Below are positions 27,489 to 35,688 of a DNA stretch of 64,000 nt, in pieces. The stretch lies in NCBI RefSeq assembly GCF_018130145.1, contig NZ_JAFCMB010000006.1:310001-374000 (forward strand), written 5' to 3'. Source of the DNA: Bradyrhizobium sp. AUGA SZCCT0176 (lineage in GTDB: Bacteria; Pseudomonadota; Alphaproteobacteria; Rhizobiales; Xanthobacteraceae). The position numbers and the translations under genes are program-made. How positions within the stretch are numbered: the first letter of the stretch is position 1; each line of letters begins with the position of its first letter. The notes beneath the pieces were generated by a model, which worked only from the letters and a program-made list of their open reading frames with translations, did not search any database and was not told where the DNA came from.

Positions 27489-27533
27489 GGCGCGATGAAG
27501 GTAAGTTAAATCGGCCGAGCGGCGACCTCGCTG

Positions 27534-27556
27534 CCCCTCTCCCGCAAGCAGAGGGG
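27534..27556 (+). terminator. Possible terminator after the DUF255 gene
   Basis: CCCCTCT and AGAGGGG form a 7-bp stem with a 9-nt loop 45 bases after the stop. No U-tract follows, so termination would be weak or factor dependent. Confidence 0.3.
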
Positions 27557-27669
27557 GCGCGCTTCCTTCGCGGTTGCTATCTGACCTGTCCCACCCGCCT
27601 CCACCTCCATTCTGTGTGACCGGCATCACAGCGCCTCCATCCCCTTCAAGCGACAAACGGCCAACAGGT

Positions 27670-28740
27670 ATGAACCGGGTGTTGGTCGCCATGGCTTGCT
27701 CAAAATATGCTTGCTGGTCGAATGTGGCGCGCGGCTCGCTCGCAGCGTTGCTGCTGGCCGTTTCGGTGTTCGCGACCGACCCTGCCGGCGCGGAGATTAT
27801 CAGGAAGGAAGACTCGCTGCGCGGGATCACGATGACGCGCGAGGAGTGCGCCGCGAAACCGCAGACCTTCTGGCTCAACGTCTACAGCCAGGATTTCTGC
27901 GTCCGCTATTATCTTTCCACCGCCGGAGGCCAGGGCTCGCGCCCGGTCATCATTCTGAACGGCGATCACAACGGTCCGGTTGATCCGACCCGTTGGACCT
28001 GGGCAGATCCGTCCAAGGCCAGTGACGTCAACACCGACAAACTCGTCGCTATCGCCGACCATTTTTCAAAAATGGCGAAGACCACGGCGATCTATCTTGG
28101 ACGCATCGGCGTCGAAGGCACGTCCGGCACCCATCTGTCACGCAAGACCCTCGTCGAGCTGCACCTGATGGACATGGCGCTCGAGGCGCTCCGGCAACGC
28201 TACCAGTTCGAAGGCTTCCATCTGTTCGGAGAGTCCGGCGGAGGCCGGCTGGTGTTCGGCTTGGCCGAGATGCGGCGCGACGTCGCCTGCCTGATTTCCG
28301 GCTCGGGACAGATCGTGACCCGGGGTCCCGCAAGGCCCGGCGATCCCGCAAGGACCTATTTCGACATCACGGGCAAGGTGCAATGGCTCGCGCAGAACCG
28401 CGCCTTGCGCATGATGGTTATCAGCGACCCGAACGACCAGCAAGTGCCGACCGCCGTTCAGCAGACGCCCATGGTGCAGACCCTGCGACAGGCCGGCCAT
28501 GTGGTCCCCCACCTCCTCGTCGAAGCCACCGACCCGAAGCGTCACGCGGTGCTCGACTATGGCGCGATCGCGATGGGCGGCTGCGTGCTCGGCCGGCACG
28601 ACGACGAAATCGCGCGGGCAATAGACACGCTCATACGCCGCAACGCCGAGACCAACCGGCGTCTGCTGGACGAAGCGCGTGCCAAGTCCCCGCCCCAGAC
28701 GGCTTCCGACACGATCGCGCGCCAGCCGGGACGCTCGTGA
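27670..28740 (+). CDS. Secreted alpha/beta-hydrolase-like protein
   Basis: A 356-residue protein whose N-terminus (about residues 8-42) is a signal peptide ending DPAGA. The nucleophile elbow FGESGGGRL is near residue 190, with a possible acid in VISDPNDQQVP and a late His in PKRHAVLDYG. The fold suggests a serine esterase or peptidase acting in the periplasm. An alternative start at 27691 would shorten the signal. It is followed 49 bases later by a TPR gene. The substrate is unknown. Confidence 0.72.
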   Translation: MNRVLVAMACSKYACWSNVARGSLAALLLAVSVFATDPAGAEIIRKEDSLRGITMTREECAAKPQTFWLNVYSQDFCVRYYLSTAGGQGSRPVIILNGDHNGPVDPTRWTWADPSKASDVNTDKLVAIADHFSKMAKTTAIYLGRIGVEGTSGTHLSRKTLVELHLMDMALEALRQRYQFEGFHLFGESGGGRLVFGLAEMRRDVACLISGSGQIVTRGPARPGDPARTYFDITGKVQWLAQNRALRMMVISDPNDQQVPTAVQQTPMVQTLRQAGHVVPHLLVEATDPKRHAVLDYGAIAMGGCVLGRHDDEIARAIDTLIRRNAETNRRLLDEARAKSPPQTASDTIARQPGRS

Positions 28741-28789
28741 CATGAAAGCGACGCAGCGGCCCGAATCAGCAACGGGACAGTCAGGAAAC

Positions 28790-29680
28790 ATGGAGCGCGC
28801 GATGCGGGCCCTTGCCAGTTTGCTTCTCACCGCCGTCACAATCATCCTGGCGCCATCAGGCGCGGAGGCCGAAGCGCAGCAGCGCATCTGCCTGGACAAT
28901 GCCACCCCGCCCGCCCCGAGGGCTGCGGCCTGCTCATTCGTCATCACGAATGCGCCGCCCGCCGAGGCCAGGGAACTGGCCCGTGTCTACCTCATCCGCG
29001 GCAACGCCAATCTGGCCCTCGGCGTCTACGACCGGGCGGTGGCGGATTTCGACGCGGCGACGAGGGCCCACCCGACCGCCCCTGGCCCGTTCAACAGCCG
29101 CGGTGTCGCGTTCCTGCGCCAGAAGCAGCTCGACCGCGCCATCACGGAGTTCGATTCTGCAACCCGGCTCAATCCTAACGATCCCCTTGCTCTCACCAAC
29201 CGCGGCGACGCCTACCGGGACAAGGGCCGCACCGACCGCGCGATGCAGGACTACGACGCCGCGATCGTGCTCAATCCAAAGTGGGTCAATGCTTACTTCG
29301 GCCGGGCAGCGGCGTTGCAGCAGAAGGCCGGCTCCGATTTCGACGCTTTCGTCAACGAGGGCCGCTTCGAAGAGCTGGCCATCGCGGAATACGGCAAGGT
29401 GCTGCAGATCGCGCCGCGACACGCCGGCGCCATCAGCAACCGCGGCCAGCTCCATCATACCTTGCGCAGATACGACCTTGCCATCGCCGACTTCACGCAA
29501 GCGATCGAGATCAATCCCGCAAATCCCGCCTTTCTGCGCAACCGCGCGCTGACCTACCGGATGATGCGGCGGTTCGACCTTGCGATCGCGGACTATCGCA
29601 ACGCGCTCGCGATGACGCAGGATGCCGACGGGCGCAAGCTGATCGGAGAATTGCTCGCTCAGCTCGGCGCCACCGTCTGA
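28790..29680 (+). CDS. Secreted tetratricopeptide repeat protein
   Basis: A 296-residue exported protein: signal peptide 1-25, then about five TPRs. Clear units include GNANLALGVYDRAVADFDAA, the run FLRQKQLDRAITEFDSA and the last unit around MMRRFDLAIADYRNAL. The ATG at 28790 has AGGA upstream; an in-frame ATG at 28742 is the alternative. It probably acts as a periplasmic scaffold. It follows the hydrolase closely and may be cotranscribed with it. Confidence 0.8.
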   Translation: MERAMRALASLLLTAVTIILAPSGAEAEAQQRICLDNATPPAPRAAACSFVITNAPPAEARELARVYLIRGNANLALGVYDRAVADFDAATRAHPTAPGPFNSRGVAFLRQKQLDRAITEFDSATRLNPNDPLALTNRGDAYRDKGRTDRAMQDYDAAIVLNPKWVNAYFGRAAALQQKAGSDFDAFVNEGRFEELAIAEYGKVLQIAPRHAGAISNRGQLHHTLRRYDLAIADFTQAIEINPANPAFLRNRALTYRMMRRFDLAIADYRNALAMTQDADGRKLIGELLAQLGATV

Positions 29681-29836
29681 GGTCGGATGGCACGCCGGCG
29701 TCTATGGGACACACGCCGTAAACGCGCACCACCCAACAATTCCGTTGTGCAACGCAACGAAATGCTCCCGGGACACCGCGGTTAGACATGACCGGGTCGC
29801 CCAAATCGAAAAAAGAAAACTTTCTTTCGAAATTCT

Positions 29837-29862
29837 GTAACCAAATCGACCGATGCCCCGTA
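29837..29862 (+). promoter_or_regulatory. ECF-sigma-like promoter upstream of the first bufferin gene
   Basis: GTAACC (29837-29842), 16 bases, then CGTA (29859-29862). Caulobacter SigF promoters, which drive bufferin-type operons, read GTAACC-N16-CGAA. A near-identical site occurs before the second precursor. The 349-bp gap 29681-30029 otherwise holds an A-rich stretch and no gene. Confidence 0.6.
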
Positions 29863-30029
29863 GCTGTTTTCGGATGAGCACTCTCATCACGGAGGCGAGC
29901 GCCCTTCACGCGCCACCGCGATCGGATTGGCATCCGTTGTTTCATTAGCGTTGTGCGGCTCGATGATCTCACAGTCATCGAACGCTCACGGCGTCCTGTT
30001 GTCGTCAAACAATCATCGAGGAGAACGTC

Positions 30030-30293
30030 ATGAAGCTGAATACAAAATCCGGAGCGACGCTCGCAGCCGCCGCGGCCACCTTGTTCCTCGCTGGCGCGGT
30101 TGTGTCGACCGGGTCGACGTCGGCAAACGCCGCCGCCGGCAAGTGCATGGTCGGCAACGCCTGCAAGGGCCAGAGCGCCTGCAAGGGCGGCTCGAGCGCC
30201 TGCAAGGGTCAGAATGCCTGCAAGGGTCAGGGCTTCTCGATGACCACCGAGAAGGCGTGCACCGCCATGGGCGGCAAGTTCGTCAAGGCCTGA
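30030..30293 (+). CDS. bufA: Bufferin-type periplasmic metallophore precursor, copy 1 (BufA2-like)
   Basis: An 87-residue precursor. Residues 1-35 are a signal peptide (ending SANA). The mature part holds six Cys in ACKGQ/SACKG repeats: KCMVGNACKGQSACKG and SACKGQNACKGQG, plus a late KACTA. In bufferins, Cys residues are modified by an MNIO enzyme to metal-binding heterocycles and the product buffers copper in the periplasm. GAGGAG lies 6 bases before the ATG. A paralogue, the maturase and its partner follow on the same strand. Confidence 0.85.
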   Translation: MKLNTKSGATLAAAAATLFLAGAVVSTGSTSANAAAGKCMVGNACKGQSACKGGSSACKGQNACKGQGFSMTTEKACTAMGGKFVKA

Positions 30294-30314
30294 TCGTCCC
30301 GAATTGACGCGAAA

Positions 30315-30341
30315 AGGACCCGGCATCGATGCCGGGCCCTT
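30315..30341 (+). terminator. Terminator hairpin after bufA copy 1
   Basis: GGACCCGGCAT and ATGCCGGGCCC flank a CG centre to make a stem of about 11 bp, followed by TTGTTTG. It would end or weaken transcription after the first precursor, consistent with a separate promoter for the second. Confidence 0.6.
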
Positions 30342-30389
30342 GTTTGACCCAAAAGTTGGCCGATTATTAAAGTAATTTTATCCGGCCGT

Positions 30390-30414
30390 GTAACCAAGCC
30401 AAACCCGCCGCGTA
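30390..30414 (+). promoter_or_regulatory. ECF-sigma-like promoter upstream of the second bufferin gene
   Basis: GTAACC (30390-30395), 15 bases, then CGTA (30411-30414). The boxes match those at 29837-29862, with one base less spacing. Two sites of this kind within 600 bp, each before a bufA copy, suggest control by the same sigma factor. Confidence 0.55.
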
Positions 30415-30488
30415 TTTATCCCCGGGTACCATCTGTCGGTCCTGATTGCGGGTGGTGCACCTTCACACTTCTTTTCGAGGAGACGTCC

Positions 30489-30746
30489 ATGAAGATGACT
30501 TCCAAGTCCGGCGCCACGATTGCCGCCGCTGCAGCCACTCTGTTCCTGGCCGGCGCGACGATGTCGACCGTCACTTACGCCGCCGGCGAAGGCAAATGCG
30601 TCGGCGCCAACGCCTGCAAGGGCCAGAGCGCGTGCAAGAGCGGCGCGAGCGCCTGCAAGGGACAGAACGCCTGCAAGGGTCAGGGCTTCTCCGCCATGAC
30701 CAAGGAGAAGTGCGACGCTGCCAAGGGCAAGTACTCGCCCGCCTGA
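30489..30746 (+). CDS. bufA: Bufferin-type periplasmic metallophore precursor, copy 2 (BufA2-like)
   Basis: An 85-residue paralogue of the gene at 30030, clearly a tandem duplication. It has a signal peptide (1-31, ending VTYA) and six Cys in the same spacing: GKCVGANACKGQSACK, SACKGQNACKGQG and EKCDAAKG. The core ACKGQ repeats are almost unchanged while signal and tail have diverged. GAGGAG precedes the ATG. The maturase gene starts 122 bases on, past two hairpins, so precursor mRNA is probably in excess over enzyme mRNA. Confidence 0.86.
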   Translation: MKMTSKSGATIAAAAATLFLAGATMSTVTYAAGEGKCVGANACKGQSACKSGASACKGQNACKGQGFSAMTKEKCDAAKGKYSPA

Positions 30747-30757
30747 TCGCGATAATC

Positions 30758-30812
30758 CGGAACGGGGCTCCGTTCCGGGAACGGGGCCCGGTGTATGCCG
30801 GGTCCCGTTTCC
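30758..30812 (+). promoter_or_regulatory. Double hairpin between bufA copy 2 and bufB
   Basis: CGGAACGG/CCGTTCCG forms a first stem (30758-30777). GGGAACGGGGCCCGG and CCGGGTCCCGTTTCC form a second 15-bp stem with two G-U pairs (30777-30812). There is only a weak T-run inside the second arm. This looks like a read-through attenuator that lets some transcription into bufB. Confidence 0.6.
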
Positions 30813-30868
30813 ATGATAATTTGAGGCAATACCCATCGCCTGATCGCGATGCGCGAAGCGGAGACGAC

Positions 30869-31771
30869 ATGAACGTCGCAAGCAGATTGCCCAACTCCCC
30901 GGCGGCGGTTGAGCGTCCGTTGCAGTCGGATAAGCCTCCCTTCCTTGGCTTCGGGCTCGGCCTGCGCGCGCAACACTACGACGAGATCCTCGGCGGAAAC
31001 CCGCCGATCGACTGGTTCGAAGTCATCAGCGAAAACTACATGCTGCCCGGCGGCCAGCCGCTGCGCGTACTTGACCGGATTTGCGAACGCTATCCCGTCG
31101 TGATGCACGGCGTGTCGCTGTCGATCGCATCGACCGCGCCGCCGAATTTCGAATATCTGCAGGGCCTGAAAGATCTCGCCAGGCGCGTCGAACCAAAATG
31201 GATTTCCGACCATTTGTGCTGGACCGGCGTCCACGGCAAGAACCTGCACGATCTCTTGCCGATCCCCTATACATCAGAGGCGCTCGACCACGTGGTCAGC
31301 CGCGTGCAGCTGGTGCAGGATTTCCTCGGCCGCGCCATCGTGCTCGAAAACGTCTCGACCTATGTCCAGTTCAACAATTCCGAAATGACGGAATGGGAAT
31401 TCCTTGCGGAATTGTCGCGCCGCTCCGGGTGCTGGCTGCTGTTCGACATCAACAACGTCTATGTCAGCGCCTTCAACCACGGCTATGACCCCATGACCTT
31501 CCTTAACGGGATTCCTGCGGACCGCGTCGTGCAATTCCACATGGCCGGCCACAGCCACATGGGCACCCACATCATCGACACCCACGATCATCCCGTCTGC
31601 GAAGACGTCTGGGATCTCTATGTCGCGGCCATCAAGCGCTTCGGCCGGGTCTCGACCATGATCGAGCGCGACGACAACATCCCGCCGCTCGACGAGCTTG
31701 TTCTGGAAGTAAACCGCACCCGCGAGATCGCGAAGAAGGTCTTGCCGCCCTTGGGCAAGCAGGCGGGATGA
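30869..31771 (+). CDS. bufB: MNIO (DUF692) multinuclear iron oxidase, bufferin maturase
   Basis: A 300-residue TIM-barrel enzyme of the DUF692/MNIO family, which use Fe ions and oxygen to modify Cys in RiPP precursors. Metal-site motifs are visible: MHGVSLSIAS, WISDHLCWTG, VLENVSTYV, LFDINNVYVSAFNHG, QFHMAGHSH, IDTHDHPV and MIERDD. The frame is open far upstream, but the ATG at 30869 has GGAG upstream and starts just before the family core (FGLGLRAQHYDEI). It overlaps bufC by 4 bases. Its substrates should be the two bufA products. Confidence 0.93.
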   Translation: MNVASRLPNSPAAVERPLQSDKPPFLGFGLGLRAQHYDEILGGNPPIDWFEVISENYMLPGGQPLRVLDRICERYPVVMHGVSLSIASTAPPNFEYLQGLKDLARRVEPKWISDHLCWTGVHGKNLHDLLPIPYTSEALDHVVSRVQLVQDFLGRAIVLENVSTYVQFNNSEMTEWEFLAELSRRSGCWLLFDINNVYVSAFNHGYDPMTFLNGIPADRVVQFHMAGHSHMGTHIIDTHDHPVCEDVWDLYVAAIKRFGRVSTMIERDDNIPPLDELVLEVNRTREIAKKVLPPLGKQAG

Positions 31772-32550
31772 GCGACTTCGCGCGGCAGCAGGCTGATTTC
31801 CAGCGCGGCATCCTGACCGGCGACGACACGGTGCTCGCCGAAATCCTCGACAGCCCCCGCGAGAAACGCGAGACGCTGTACGGCGTCTATCGCTATGCCT
31901 ATGGCTCGCGGCTGGTGGAGGCGCTTCGTAACGACCATGAGCTGCTGCATTCGTATCTCGGCGATGAGACGTTCGACGAGATGGGTCATGCCTATGTCAA
32001 GGCGCGCCCCTCAGAACATCCGAACCTGCGCTGGTTCTCGCAAGGCCTGCCGGAGTTTTTGAGATCGGCAGAACCCTATTGCGACCATCCTGTTCTCGCT
32101 GATCTCGCAGCGCTGGAGAAAGCGCTCAACGACGCCTTCGACGCCGCGGAAGGTGAGCTGCTTGACCTCACCGCCATGGCCGCGTTTGCGCCGGAGCAAT
32201 GGAACGACCTCACATTCCGGCCGCATCCGAGCGCGGCCAGGCTCGATTTGTCGACCAACGCATCCGCGGTCTGGATGGCGCTCAAGAACAACGAGACGCC
32301 ACCGGACGCGGCCACGCTGGAAGAACCGGCGCGCATCCTGGTCTGGCGCCAGGACACCACGCCGATGTTCCGCGAACTCCCCGCTGAAGAGGCGATGATG
32401 TGGGACGAGGCCGCGAACGGCATTCCGTTCGGCGTGCTCTGCGAGATGCTCGCGACCTATGACGATCCCGATGGTGCGGCGGCGCGCGGCGCCGGATATC
32501 TGCACGGCTGGATCACATCAGCAACCTTGACGGCGGTTTCCGCCGATTAA
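31768..32550 (+). CDS. bufC: DUF2063 partner protein of MNIO maturase
   Basis: A 260-residue soluble protein. The N-terminal DUF2063 helical domain (about 1-95) includes RETLYGVYRYAYGSRLVEAL and the HPNLRWFSQGLPEFL segment. The C-terminal part is the winged-helix-like extension seen in BufC/HvfC proteins. In related systems this partner binds the precursor leader and presents it to the MNIO enzyme. It starts inside the bufB stop (ATGA), so the two are coupled, as expected for a complex. Confidence 0.9.
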   Translation: MSDFARQQADFQRGILTGDDTVLAEILDSPREKRETLYGVYRYAYGSRLVEALRNDHELLHSYLGDETFDEMGHAYVKARPSEHPNLRWFSQGLPEFLRSAEPYCDHPVLADLAALEKALNDAFDAAEGELLDLTAMAAFAPEQWNDLTFRPHPSAARLDLSTNASAVWMALKNNETPPDAATLEEPARILVWRQDTTPMFRELPAEEAMMWDEAANGIPFGVLCEMLATYDDPDGAAARGAGYLHGWITSATLTAVSAD

Positions 32551-32611
32551 AAAGGGCCCGAGACATGGGCACCGATACCGATCGATCCGTTACGACCAGA
32601 AGCGTGTCACG

Positions 32612-33601
32612 ATGAAAACGCTCGGCGGCATCAGCTGGATCGTGTTGACCGCCGTCCTCACCGCCATGCCGGCAAGCCTGATTTCGTGCCGCGCCGATGC
32701 GCAGTCGGACTATATGCGCGGCGACCGGATGCCGTATGACGCGTTCGACCGGATGCCCAAGACCGATATCGAAATCGAAGGCAGCACCATCCATGTCGGC
32801 TTCGCGCCCGGCGAGATGACGCTGCCGCGAGAAAAGGTGCTGGGTTGGGTCCGGATGTCGGCGAAGGCAGTCGCCACCTATTATGGACGGTTTCCCGTCG
32901 AACAACTGCGGCTGCTGCTGGTGCCGGTCGACGGCGCCCGCATTCGCGGCGGCACGACATGGGGCTATCGCGGCGCCGCGATCCGCATTCCGCTCGGCCG
33001 CGATTCCACCGAAGAGGTTTTGCGGCGCGACTGGGTGATGGTGCACGAGATGGTGCACACCGCCCTGCCCGATCTGAACCATCGCCACACGTGGCTGTCG
33101 GAAGGTCTTGCCGTCTATATCGAGCCGGTGGCACGGGTGCAGGCCGGGGACCTCACGGCAGCGGAGATCTGGCAGGCGATGATGCGCGACATGCCGAAGG
33201 GCCTGCCGCAGGCCGGCGATCAGGGCCTCGACAATACCGACACCTGGGGCCGGAGATATTGGGGCGGCGCGCTGTTCTGCCTGCTCGCGGACATTGAAAT
33301 CCGCAAGCGAACGAATAATCGCCTCGGCCTGCAGGACGCCATGCGCGGCGTCCTCGCCGCGGGCGGCAATCATGAAAAGGATTGGCCGCTCGATCGCATT
33401 CTCTCCACCGCCGACAAGGCCGTCGGCGTCGACGTTCTGGCTACGCTTCATGGCGAGATGGGTTCAAAGCCCGTGACGCCCGATCTCGCGGGCCTGTGGC
33501 GCGACCTCGGCCTGAAGCCGCAGGGCGAAAGCCTCGAATTCGACGACGCTGCGCCGCTGGCGGCGATCCGCAAAGCCATCACTTCGCCGCGCGCGAAATA
33601 G
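32612..33601 (+). CDS. Secreted gluzincin-type metallopeptidase-like protein
   Basis: A 329-residue protein with a signal peptide (1-31). HEMVH at residues 144-148 and the Glu of WLSEGLAVYIEP at 164 form the HExxH-E zinc site of gluzincin (MA-clan) peptidases. It does not match a well-known named family at sight. It lies 61 bases after bufC on the same strand and could be read from the same transcript. A role in bufferin processing or turnover would be speculation. The start at 32612 has only a weak ribosome site. Confidence 0.72.
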   Translation: MKTLGGISWIVLTAVLTAMPASLISCRADAQSDYMRGDRMPYDAFDRMPKTDIEIEGSTIHVGFAPGEMTLPREKVLGWVRMSAKAVATYYGRFPVEQLRLLLVPVDGARIRGGTTWGYRGAAIRIPLGRDSTEEVLRRDWVMVHEMVHTALPDLNHRHTWLSEGLAVYIEPVARVQAGDLTAAEIWQAMMRDMPKGLPQAGDQGLDNTDTWGRRYWGGALFCLLADIEIRKRTNNRLGLQDAMRGVLAAGGNHEKDWPLDRILSTADKAVGVDVLATLHGEMGSKPVTPDLAGLWRDLGLKPQGESLEFDDAAPLAAIRKAITSPRAK

Positions 33602-33609
33602 CGGTGCTG

Positions 33610-34002
33610 CTACGCCGTGCCCAGAATAGGATGCTGCTTCAGCACGTCGTCACTGATCGATTTGGACTGGATGGCGCGAAACAGCGTTTGCGCGGTCGTG
33701 GTGTGATTGGCCTGAAGGCACAGTTCGAGGATCTGGCGCACTGCGGTGTCACGCAACAGACCATCGGAAATCTTCATGGCGATTTCCATAGCGACTTTCG
33801 CCGCGCGCTCATAACGTTCGACTTCGGACTTGATTTTCGCGTGCGAACGGTCGGCAGCACCGCTGATCTTTTCCGCACTGCTGGCCGCAGAACGGCAGAT
33901 TTCCCGTATCTTGTGCGCAGCCTGGATATCGCCGATCGGCCCCTCGATGGGCTCGTCCCAGATCTCCTTCTCCTTGGGTGCGTCGTTTTTGAACCATTGC
34001 AT
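33610..34002 (-). CDS. Hypothetical charged helical protein
   Basis: A 130-residue soluble protein with no signal peptide and no family recognised. It starts QWFKNDAPKEKEIWDEPIEG. The middle (about 40-85) is helical and charged with a coiled-coil look (KIKSEVERYERAAKVAMEIA). Codon use matches its neighbours. It is convergent with the peptidase gene, with 8 bases between the stops. No context points to a function. Confidence 0.6.
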   Translation of the reverse strand: MQWFKNDAPKEKEIWDEPIEGPIGDIQAAHKIREICRSAASSAEKISGAADRSHAKIKSEVERYERAAKVAMEIAMKISDGLLRDTAVRQILELCLQANHTTTAQTLFRAIQSKSISDDVLKQHPILGTA

Positions 34003-34170
34003 GGTATCAACAGCCAGCGCGTTTTCAGGACAAACAATGCGATCGTGCGATCAGCGGCCGCATTCTCATCCGGGAAAATCAATCGGTGGTGACATTCCGG
34101 CAACAGAGGTTTGCAAATCCGGTTCGTTGCTCGTGGCGTGCAGCCGGCCTCCATGATCTCGGGCGACCGT

Positions 34171-35556
34171 CTACGATGGTCGCCTTGGTCCGATCGCCTC
34201 GAACTGCGCCTTCTGTTCATCGTCCAGCGTGGCGTAAAAATCCTCCAGCGCAGCGCGCACCTGCTTGACGGCTTGCAGCATGGTATCGAGCCGCTTGGCG
34301 ATGGCGGCGAACCGCGCTGGCGGCGTCATCACATCGCCCGGCTGACAGGCCGCCTTCAATATCTCGGCGGCCTCGGCGCTGGTATCCTGAAGCACTTGCA
34401 GGGTGGAGCGCTGGGTCTCGTTCGGACGCAACCTGGTTTCGATCTCGCTGGCTGGCCATGCCATGGCGGCAGACTGCGCCACGCCACAGCCCTGTGCAGT
34501 CCCTTGCGCAGGCACCTGGACAGATTGGTTCCTCGCATTGTTGGCCACGGATATCCTGCGCTGGTCCTGCGCGAGCGCGTTGAAGCGGGCCTTCTGCTCG
34601 TCGTCCAGCATTCCATAGAATTTCTCCAGCGGTGGCCGCACCGTGGCGACCGCCGAAATCATCGCCTCGATCCGCTGCTGCATGGCGCTGAGCCGGCCCG
34701 GCGCCGTCAATACGATTTGCGACGGGCATGCCGCACGAATGTTCTGCGCAGCCGCGATCGACGCGTTGCCGAGTTCGTCGAGCGCGGCAAATTGCGTTTC
34801 GGTCGGCAGAACGGTGAGCTGGATTTGATCGATGGGTAGCCCGGCGATGGCGCGCCTGTCGTCACCGCACATTTGCGCCAGCGGGGCGGGCCCGCGATGT
34901 CTGCGGCCGGACGGCCGCTGTGCCAGATAGCCGGTCAACGCATCGTAGCCGTAGGGCGCGAATATTCCGGCGTAAATATCGGTGTAGCCGTAGTCCCAGA
35001 AGCCGCTGCGGTCTCCCCAGATCGTGTAATCGTAGATGTCGTGATAGGCGAACGGCCAGAACAGCGGACCAACCCACCCGTAGCCGCCATTACCGTGTTG
35101 CCACCACCCGCCTCCGCCGCGGCCCTGATGCCAGCCCGCGACGGCGAGACCGGCGGCGATCTGTGCCCGCGCCGCGGGATTGCTGAGCAGACGCCCGCCA
35201 CGCAACCCGCTGGCGCGCGACAGCGAATTCATCGCATGGCGGAAGTTTCCGGATCGTACCGAAGCGTTGCGGATCTGGCTGAGATTCGGGGCGAAGCGAT
35301 GGCCGCGAAAACTGCCCCGCGAATACGAACGGGATATGGCGAACTTGCCGCCGCCGTGGTGACCACGAAAATGACGGTGATGCCCGCCGAAATGCCCGTG
35401 CCCGCCACCGTGGGCCCGGCCATGGTGACCCCCGCCATGCCCGTGGCCATGACCACCGCCGTGGCCCCCACCGTGACCTCCACCTTTGCCGATCGCCACG
35501 CTCGAAAGCAGGGCCGCCAGAACAAAGACCACAATTCCGATTGCCGGTTTGGGCAT
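34171..35556 (-). CDS. Histidine-rich Spy/LTXXQ family periplasmic protein
   Basis: A 461-residue exported protein. Signal peptide 1-23; residues 24-70 are a Gly-His tract with about 15 His (units GGGHGGGHGG and GGHHRHFRGHH), able to bind metal. After an aromatic/Gly-rich middle come two LTXXQ-like helical modules, each ending FYxxLDDEQKAxFNAL and carrying paired Cys (the DLP... and MAWPASEIE... modules). Spy relatives are periplasmic chaperones induced by envelope or metal stress. GGGAG precedes the ATG at 35556. A paralogue lies at 49626. Confidence 0.82.
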   Translation of the reverse strand: MPKPAIGIVVFVLAALLSSVAIGKGGGHGGGHGGGHGHGHGGGHHGRAHGGGHGHFGGHHRHFRGHHGGGKFAISRSYSRGSFRGHRFAPNLSQIRNASVRSGNFRHAMNSLSRASGLRGGRLLSNPAARAQIAAGLAVAGWHQGRGGGGWWQHGNGGYGWVGPLFWPFAYHDIYDYTIWGDRSGFWDYGYTDIYAGIFAPYGYDALTGYLAQRPSGRRHRGPAPLAQMCGDDRRAIAGLPIDQIQLTVLPTETQFAALDELGNASIAAAQNIRAACPSQIVLTAPGRLSAMQQRIEAMISAVATVRPPLEKFYGMLDDEQKARFNALAQDQRRISVANNARNQSVQVPAQGTAQGCGVAQSAAMAWPASEIETRLRPNETQRSTLQVLQDTSAEAAEILKAACQPGDVMTPPARFAAIAKRLDTMLQAVKQVRAALEDFYATLDDEQKAQFEAIGPRRPS

Positions 35557-35602
35557 GGCACGCTCCCTTGCGCCACTCGCTGACGTTTTGCGGCAACAGA
35601 CT

Positions 35603-35627
35603 GACGCCGACGGGGAGCAAAAGTTCC
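35603..35627 (-). promoter_or_regulatory. EcfG-like general stress promoter for the His-rich protein
   Basis: On the minus strand GGAAC (35627-35623), 16 bases, then CGTC (35606-35603). The alphaproteobacterial EcfG consensus is GGAAC-N16/17-CGTT, so there is one mismatch. It lies 47 bases before the start codon. Confidence 0.45.
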
Positions 35628-35688
35628 ACTTGCGAGGCGGCAAGTGGACGAGCCTTCAGGGAATTCGCGGGAGAATTTGCGCCCGGCC

